Source of the DNA: Lantana camara
Taxonomy: Eukaryota; Streptophyta; Magnoliopsida; Lamiales; Verbenaceae
Assembly (NCBI GenBank): GCA_037501455.1
Contig: CM074858.1
Coordinates: 41,413,001 to 41,477,000, forward strand
DNA length: 64,000 bases
Direction of reading: 5' to 3'
In this document: positions 58,243 through 64,000 of the stretch, in pieces
How positions within the stretch are numbered: position 1 is the first letter of the stretch
Layout: each line of letters starts with the position of its first letter
Position numbers and translations under genes: made by a program
The notes under the pieces: generated by a model
Databases searched by the model: none
What the model was told of the DNA's origin: nothing
The model's input: only the letters and a program-made list of their open reading frames with translations

Positions 58243-60877
58243 TGTAACGCCCCGGGTTTTCCAATCAATCATTATGGGATATTATATATTACATTATATT
58301 AAATTTCACAACATTGTATGTAATATATTTTTATGCATTTATATGAATTATCATTAATGTGGAATTTACGTGAATTAATTGCTAACGTGCATAATTGTTA
58401 TTATGTGACTTTACTTGATCATTTCATAAATATGTGGATTGAATTGCATTAACATGAATAGATTCAATCGATTAATTTCCATAAGATGAAACTTGATTGC
58501 ATTAATTCAAATAGCTTAGGGACTTATTTGCAAAAAGTGATGAGTCATGCAATGTCTTGGAAGACTCATGTAAATATCCATTTTCTTCCATTATCTTCAT
58601 TTTCATCAACAATTCACACACACACACTAATACACGGTAGAAACACCATAGAAGGAAGGGAAAGGATTTCATCTCAATTTCAAGCTTGATTCAAGGAAGA
58701 TAATTGCATATTTGGAAGCATCATCCTCATCTCATCGTTTCATCCATTCCTTATTCTAGTTCAAGGTAGAATTGAGATTTGGTTGAATTTCTTGAATTCA
58801 TGTTGAGTAGGGTTTATGGAGTAAATGGTGAATTATTGTATGTTTGGAGCTAGAAGCATGCTTAGGATTAAAAAGGGATTGAATTTGCATGGAAACTTTG
58901 GTTTATTTGAAGGTTGGAAGCATGTGTATAAATATGGGGTTTTAATGATGAATTGTGAAGCTTGAATGTGTAATTCTTGGTTGGATGGTTGAATAAGTGA
59001 AGTATAGTGTATATTTGACATACTTTAACATTTGCTTTGGAGTGGTCATGCATTTGTTGGTGTTTTGGAGAGTTTTGGCACGAAAATCCCCTGTTTTTCC
59101 CCTGTTTTGCTGCTGCTGCATAACGGGTCACGACCGCGACTGAAAATAGGCCAAAATTGGTCGCGCCCGCGACCCCATTTTAGCCAAGTTTCGAGTTTTG
59201 AAAAAATTGGAGAAAATTCGGCCAGAAACTGCATTTTGTCCAACTTCAAACCAACGCCATTTTCACCTCGGTTTGAATTAGAAAACGTGTCATATAGCAT
59301 TGCAAAGGTCTTTGTGTCTATTTTCATACCCAATAAACAAAACTCAATTCCCATATCTATAATTAAAGATATTCCAGTTTTCCCTCAACATGTATATTTT
59401 CTAAAATTGTCCGTTTTTGCTAAACTTCACCAAAACCTTTCATATTACATTCTTTTCACTTCTTTGGCTCTCGTATGTGACCTATATGAGTTATAAACTT
59501 GTTTTAGTGATAATTATTCTCATAATTAACATTGCTTGATTATTATTACGTGACATATTGATTAAGACATTGTCGTGCGTCTTAAGTGGTTCATTTGAGC
59601 CATGTCTCACGAACCCTTGTCCTTATTGCACAGATTTCCTTCCCGTTGACGAGGAGCACGCACCATAGTTATATCCTTGTTTTGATCATCACAGCTGAGG
59701 TTTAATTTCTAGATATATAGAACCCTAAAACCCTACTTGATGTTTCAGCCAAAATGTATCTCTATATCTATAGTTTTCCCAAACTTTAATTACTTCAAAA
59801 TTGATCGATTGTAATTGCTATTGTATTGGCCGATTGTTATCGTATTGAGCGAGTAAAGCATGTTCACATTGGGCCCGAGGGTAGTGTACTGAGCCAACCG
59901 AGGAAGCAAGGGCTGACAGGTAACTCTTGCACTATCCTCACAACTTTGGGATGCCCCCTGAATCCACTAGGAGGTTAGTGGAGGAAGGAGTTCCGGGTAT
60001 AGGGAATCATGAACCATATACTCAATGAGCATGGATGGCAGGGCCTTGCAATCCCCCATCAACCGGAGGAAGAAGGAGACTGGGGACGGGTCCGGCACCA
60101 CGGATTGTCCTCGGATTATTGTCATGATTGCACTTATTGATTGTCTTGCTTGAATACAATATGCACGAATGCACAATAATTGAACTGCATGATCACCTAT
60201 TGATTAATAAAGCAAGCACGAATTGTACACAGTCGGAGTAAGGTTGGAGAATTACCCTCACTCGCCGGGCCACTGATTGAAATGAATTGTAATTGATTGT
60301 ATTGTTAAATTGGATAGTTGTAATCTCGGGCGAAGATTATTTCTTTTATTAATGTATATTGTTTCAACTGTAAAAGACTTTACCCGAGATAATAGCTTAC
60401 ATGATACGTGCGCTAATATTTATTTAAACCCCTCACTCAGTCTGTGGTAGACTGACACCTCACAAATTTTCAGGTCGTGCAGATCGAGTGCTAGGCGGGG
60501 TTGAGTCCATTTTACAGCTTTTGAGAGTCTAGCATTGATCTTTCATTGTAATGCATGTCTTGAATGTTTATAAATTTTGCGAGTATGTATTGGTACCTAT
60601 ATGTATATTTTGTACTAGTATACTTGCAACTTGAATCCTTGGTGATGTGCATATTAAATGAGAACATAGAATAAGTAGTGGTATGAATGTATAGTTCTAT
60701 GCTTCCGCTTTTATTTTGAATTGTTGTATTATTTGAGGGTATCCCGCATAGCTAGTGCAGGTTTTTTTTATTGTCACCCGTTCGCCATGAGTCCGGTTCA
60801 TATATGGACTACCCATTTCATGTGTGAGCTAGACTTATGGTGCGGGGGTGTGGCATCTCGGCGTTCCGGGTGCTACA
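58243..60877 (+). mobile_element. G5 5' LTR
   Basis: 2635 bp, TGTAACGCCCCGGG to CCGGGTGCTACA. Donor-like CAAG|GTAGAA at 58765/58766, palindromes 59126-59174, acceptor TTGCACAG ending 59633, putative 66-nt exon 59634-59699, donor GAG|GTTTAA, hairpin 60439-60453, CTAGGCGGGG near 60490, terminal module from about 60776. Confidence 0.88.
59126..59174 (+). repeat. Palindrome pair in the G5 LTR, arms GGTCGC/GCGACC
   Basis: Two copies start at 59126 (GGTCACGACCGCGACT) and 59159 (GGTCGCGCCCGCGACC), 33 bp apart. This is the only cluster with a single pair. Confidence 0.85.
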
Positions 60878-60884
60878 TCTTAGG

Positions 60885-60896
60885 TGGTATCAGAGC
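60885..60896 (+). promoter_or_regulatory. G5 primer-binding site (tRNA-iMet)
   Basis: TGGTATCAGAGC, 7 bp after the LTR end at 60877. Confidence 0.9.
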
Positions 60897-63800
60897 CCGG
60901 TTGCAAAATCGAGGTTCTAGTGTCGTGTCTAGTGAGTCCTGCCTCTTAGTTGGAATTACTTGAACTTATTTGAACTTACTTAAACATCCTTGAGCTGCTT
61001 GATAACTTGTACTTGTAGTGATTCTTGGCTTGAATTGTTGATTGATTGATTTCACGTTGCTTGAATTTTATATATCCAATGTGTTTTAATTTTTACTTTG
61101 TTGAATTATTTATCACATTTTGCATTAAATGTATGCCTCTAGTATTAATTTTATGGCATGAGCATACACTAACCGTATGCATTTAGCCTTGAGATTGAGT
61201 TGTGATTATAGGTTATAAAGATAATATCAACCCACGGCCAATTTCTATGACAACCTTAATCTATCGCAAGTTCTTTTCTCTCTAGCTTTGAAGTTGTAAG
61301 GAATGCACCGGGGAACTTCATAAAAGAATTCAAGAGCCATGGATTTCTCTAATTGGGTTATACTTCAAGTGTTAAGATTCGGAATAGAAGGATCCATGGT
61401 GGGAGTAACTTACAAGACCTAGTGAGGTTAGGGGACAATTGAGAAATGTGGTGTTTACAATTTACAAGATAGACATGAGGATTTACATTACGAAAATAGG
61501 TGGATCAACCGGGATTCAGAAGATTTATTTGGCGTAAGGAAAAGGTGAAGATGATGATGCAAGGTTCGGATTTGTAATTGAATTGAGAATCTTCCGCTTG
61601 TCGGAACTAAAATCAAAGTGTGGGAAGAAAGTAACTCAAATGATTCAGGTCGAGGTCGGAATTTGGAAATTAAGTTTGGGATGAATTGAGACATTTTGGA
61701 TTTCGGGCTAAGAAAAGTCGGGTGAGAAGAGTTAAAGAGTACGACTAAAATGGTGATTTCAAGTTCGTGGTAAATTAAAATACTAAAGATCCTATCTAAA
61801 GATCCTATCTTTGGTCGGAATGAGTTTATTTCCCCGATCCAAACTGAATTGTCGTGTTGCAAGGCTGAATTGGAAGATATGGAGCAACAAATGGAAGCAA
61901 TAAGGAAAGGTTCGGAAACCCTTACACATCGATAATCGGGATAAAATTTAGGTTCAAGAAATCTCAAAATCGAGTCATGGGAAGGTGTGAGTTGAGGCCG
62001 GGAAATTTTGAACATTTAGAGAGCCGTGGGAAAACTGGAGATGATCAACAGATCAAGACAAGCTTGGAATTCAACCAACAAAGAATGAGTGTCGGATCAA
62101 AGTCTATCATTATTACGGTGACAGGTTCAATGCATTCATGAGCACGTGCATCATATATTGTTTAAATTATTTAAATTTCTTTAATTATATATGAATTCTT
62201 AATTGAGCCTAATTACTCCAACGTGTATATTTTATTACTCACAAGTGTGGCGCATGCATTAGCATATTAACCCGACATGCATTGTTAAGTGTCTACTTGA
62301 TAGGAACTCTCCCCACCTCACGTATCAAGTATTACATCAACTGAGACACACCTGAATTATGAGAAGGAAAATAATTGGATTGCAAAGTATGGACCAAAAA
62401 GGGGAAAGAGCTATTGAGAGGCCGGGAAAAGTAACCGTAAGTTGGAATGGAGGAAGTGGGTCGTTATTCCTACCAATCGCTTCAAAGGTAAACATTAGAA
62501 ACTTTTTGGACAAGAGGCATGATTGGAATTATTTATACAAAGGTAGCTAAATTTAAAGAATCAAGAATCTTTAAAGTAAGAGGCGATGTTAGGAGCCGAC
62601 AACTAAGTATAGGCGTTCTTAAGGGGGAGAGTCGACCAGAGGATGACTTCAAATTTATGGATTGACTCAAATGGAATACTTTCAAAATAAGTAACAACGT
62701 TGCAAGAATCACCAACAATGGGATCTCTTGAAGATGGTAAAAAGGGGAAGAATTAGAAGACCTTGGTACTTGATGACTTCAAGATTTGGTTGAGAAGATC
62801 TCGTGAGATTAATTTTAGAAAAGGCTAAGTACTTCAAGAACCAGAGGGGGCATTCAAGCAATGGTGGAGATTTTGTACTCAGATCAATTTCAAACCGAGA
62901 AGGATGAAGCTTCAAGAAAAATTGGAGGAAGTGAGTAAATTAAGAGATGAAGTTATATATATATATATTCAAAGAGTGCTTTGGAATTGACTTAACAAGG
63001 TGGGGCAAAGGATTTGTGAGGGTAACTTTGAGGGCAAAATCAACATCGTTAGTTTTCTTTCGAGATCCATACAAAGTCAATCTTTCAAGGGTGCAAGGAT
63101 CTTGATGTGCAACGTGTATCCAGCCTTAAGGAATTCTAAGAATTGGAGAGGAGAATGTTAGTTGAGGAAAGCATAATATGAATAAGATGGATTACCGGTT
63201 CGTTAAATTTTTCCCGAAGGAACCAGAAAAACTATGCGAGTTAAAAGACTAGACTTTGAGCTATTAAATGAATACCTCGAGCATCCGAGAAGGTTGATTG
63301 TAAAGTGTGATGGAGATGGGGTATGATTATGGAAAAGAACGAGTTAGTTGGGTTCAAATAAAGCATACACTTAAGAATTAAAATTTCCAGATCGTGGTGT
63401 TAGATAAGGTAAAGGACTTGATCACGGGTTGAAGGCCGAGTAATCATGAAAATATTTATATTCACACCGGCCATTTTGGGGCAAGATATTGTGTTTAGAA
63501 GATGGATCGTGGAATAGAGACCGGGTGGTTATTAGAGTGTCGAATACACTGGGAAGTTTTGAGCACAAACTAAAGAATGAAAGCTCAATTGGGAATTTTG
63601 GACCATGGTACCAGTTAGGATAAGAGAAATTGATCATGGAAGCAGGATTGAATTGTCATTTAAGTATTGGATCTTGAGAATTTCAATGTTCGATGCTCTG
63701 GGTAGAGGAATCTCCAACATCAAAACAAGTGTTGAACGGACCACTATCATGGAAAATTCCCTAACAATGATGAACGGTACACTCAATCATGCATATCATA

Positions 63801-64000
63801 TGCATCATGCATTTTATTGTTGTTGTATTTGACTTCTTGTTAATTTCCATTTGGTGGTATATGAGTGTTAGTTATGTGATTAATGTGATGCTACTTGCTC
63901 TATGTGACATTTATGTAAGTGTTTCTACATTTTGTTTTCTTGATTCGTTGTTTTGGTGTGTGTTGAGAGACGGGGTCCTCTCATTTCTTGTTGAGAGACG
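60897..64000 (+). other. G5 interior, no supported gene
   Basis: AT-rich sequence related in blocks to the G4 interior. A purine tract like that of G4 is at 62617-62630. No retrotransposon protein motif is visible in any frame. A 175-codon frame on the minus strand (61488-62015) has no domain and lies antisense to the G4-related block. Confidence 0.6.

Larger units (their letters stand above)
58243..64000 (+). mobile_element. Element G5, gypsy-type LTR with non-coding interior (probably non-autonomous)
   Basis: A 5' LTR (58243-60877), a primer site, then at least 3.1 kb of interior to the window edge with no gag or pol. The interior shares blocks with G4, for example around the GACAGGTTCAATGCATTCAT motif (57464 in G4, 62121 in G5) and the purine tract. 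Part of it may be internally duplicated (see findings). The right end is off the window. Confidence 0.75.

Noticed and set aside
58243..60877. The G5 LTR as the 3' LTR of G4
   Set aside because: Its start and body differ from the G4 5' LTR, and it is followed by its own primer site. Sequence after the G4 purine tract is shared with the G5 interior, so G4 continues beyond.
49002..60896. TGGTATCAGAGC matches as tRNA genes
   Set aside because: Only the 3' end complement of initiator-Met tRNA is present, next to LTR ends. These are primer sites, not tRNA genes.
61488..62015. Minus-strand frame (175 codons) in the G5 interior
   Set aside because: It has no motif and is antisense to the block shared with G4. 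The related G4 stretch does not preserve it as far as I can see.

Overview
This window looks like nuclear DNA of a flowering plant and consists almost entirely of nested LTR retrotransposons. I see no host gene, rRNA, tRNA gene or CRISPR array. The plant assignment rests on a copia element with a UBN2-type Gag and on several Ty3/gypsy elements with a C-terminal chromodomain, very long LTRs (2.6 to 4 kb) and an initiator-Met tRNA primer site (TGGTATCAGAGC). These look like chromoviruses of the Tekay/Del type; the clade name is inferred. I cannot name the species.

Layout, named for use below. Host gypsy element G2 (+) is seen only as pieces of its integrase region at 12222-12373 and 35657-36471. 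Into it were inserted: (a) a copia element Cop (+), from off the left edge to 12221, itself carrying a truncated gypsy-type LTR X (from 4470) and a solo LTR S1 (8095-10898); (b) gypsy element G1 (-), 12374-35656, complete with both LTRs and the 5-bp target duplication GCTAC, and carrying three solo LTRs: S2 (14291-17967) in its 3' LTR, S3 (20367-23530) in pol and S4 (28890-31533) in its leader; (c) an LTR La (-) starting at 36472, which contains Lb (37214-43344), which contains Lc (37705-40366). La is interrupted again by Ld (43869 on), Ld by gypsy element G3 (45809 on, with gag and pol), G3 by G4 (52430 on) and G4 by G5 (58243 to the right edge). At the right edge the nesting is six layers deep. 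Exact 5-bp duplications support S1, S2, S3, S4, Lc and G1; Lb has 4 of 5 matching.

Every coding region is broken by stops or frameshifts. G4 and G5 have LTRs and primer sites but no gag or pol in the visible part. Their interiors are related to each other, as expected for a non-autonomous lineage.

The most interesting signal is shared by ten of the gypsy-type LTRs, although their sequences differ widely. Each carries a cluster of short palindromes with a GC-rich centre. The arm sequence is particular to each LTR family, and the copies come in pairs spaced 31-34 bp centre to centre. Nine of the ten clusters lie between a conserved splice-donor-like site and a conserved acceptor-like site. Downstream follow a 62-77 nt putative exon, a second donor and acceptor, a small hairpin, a CTAGGCGG box and a conserved 3' end. 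I read this as a modular LTR with a possibly spliced leader and a family-specific palindrome barcode; its function is unknown.
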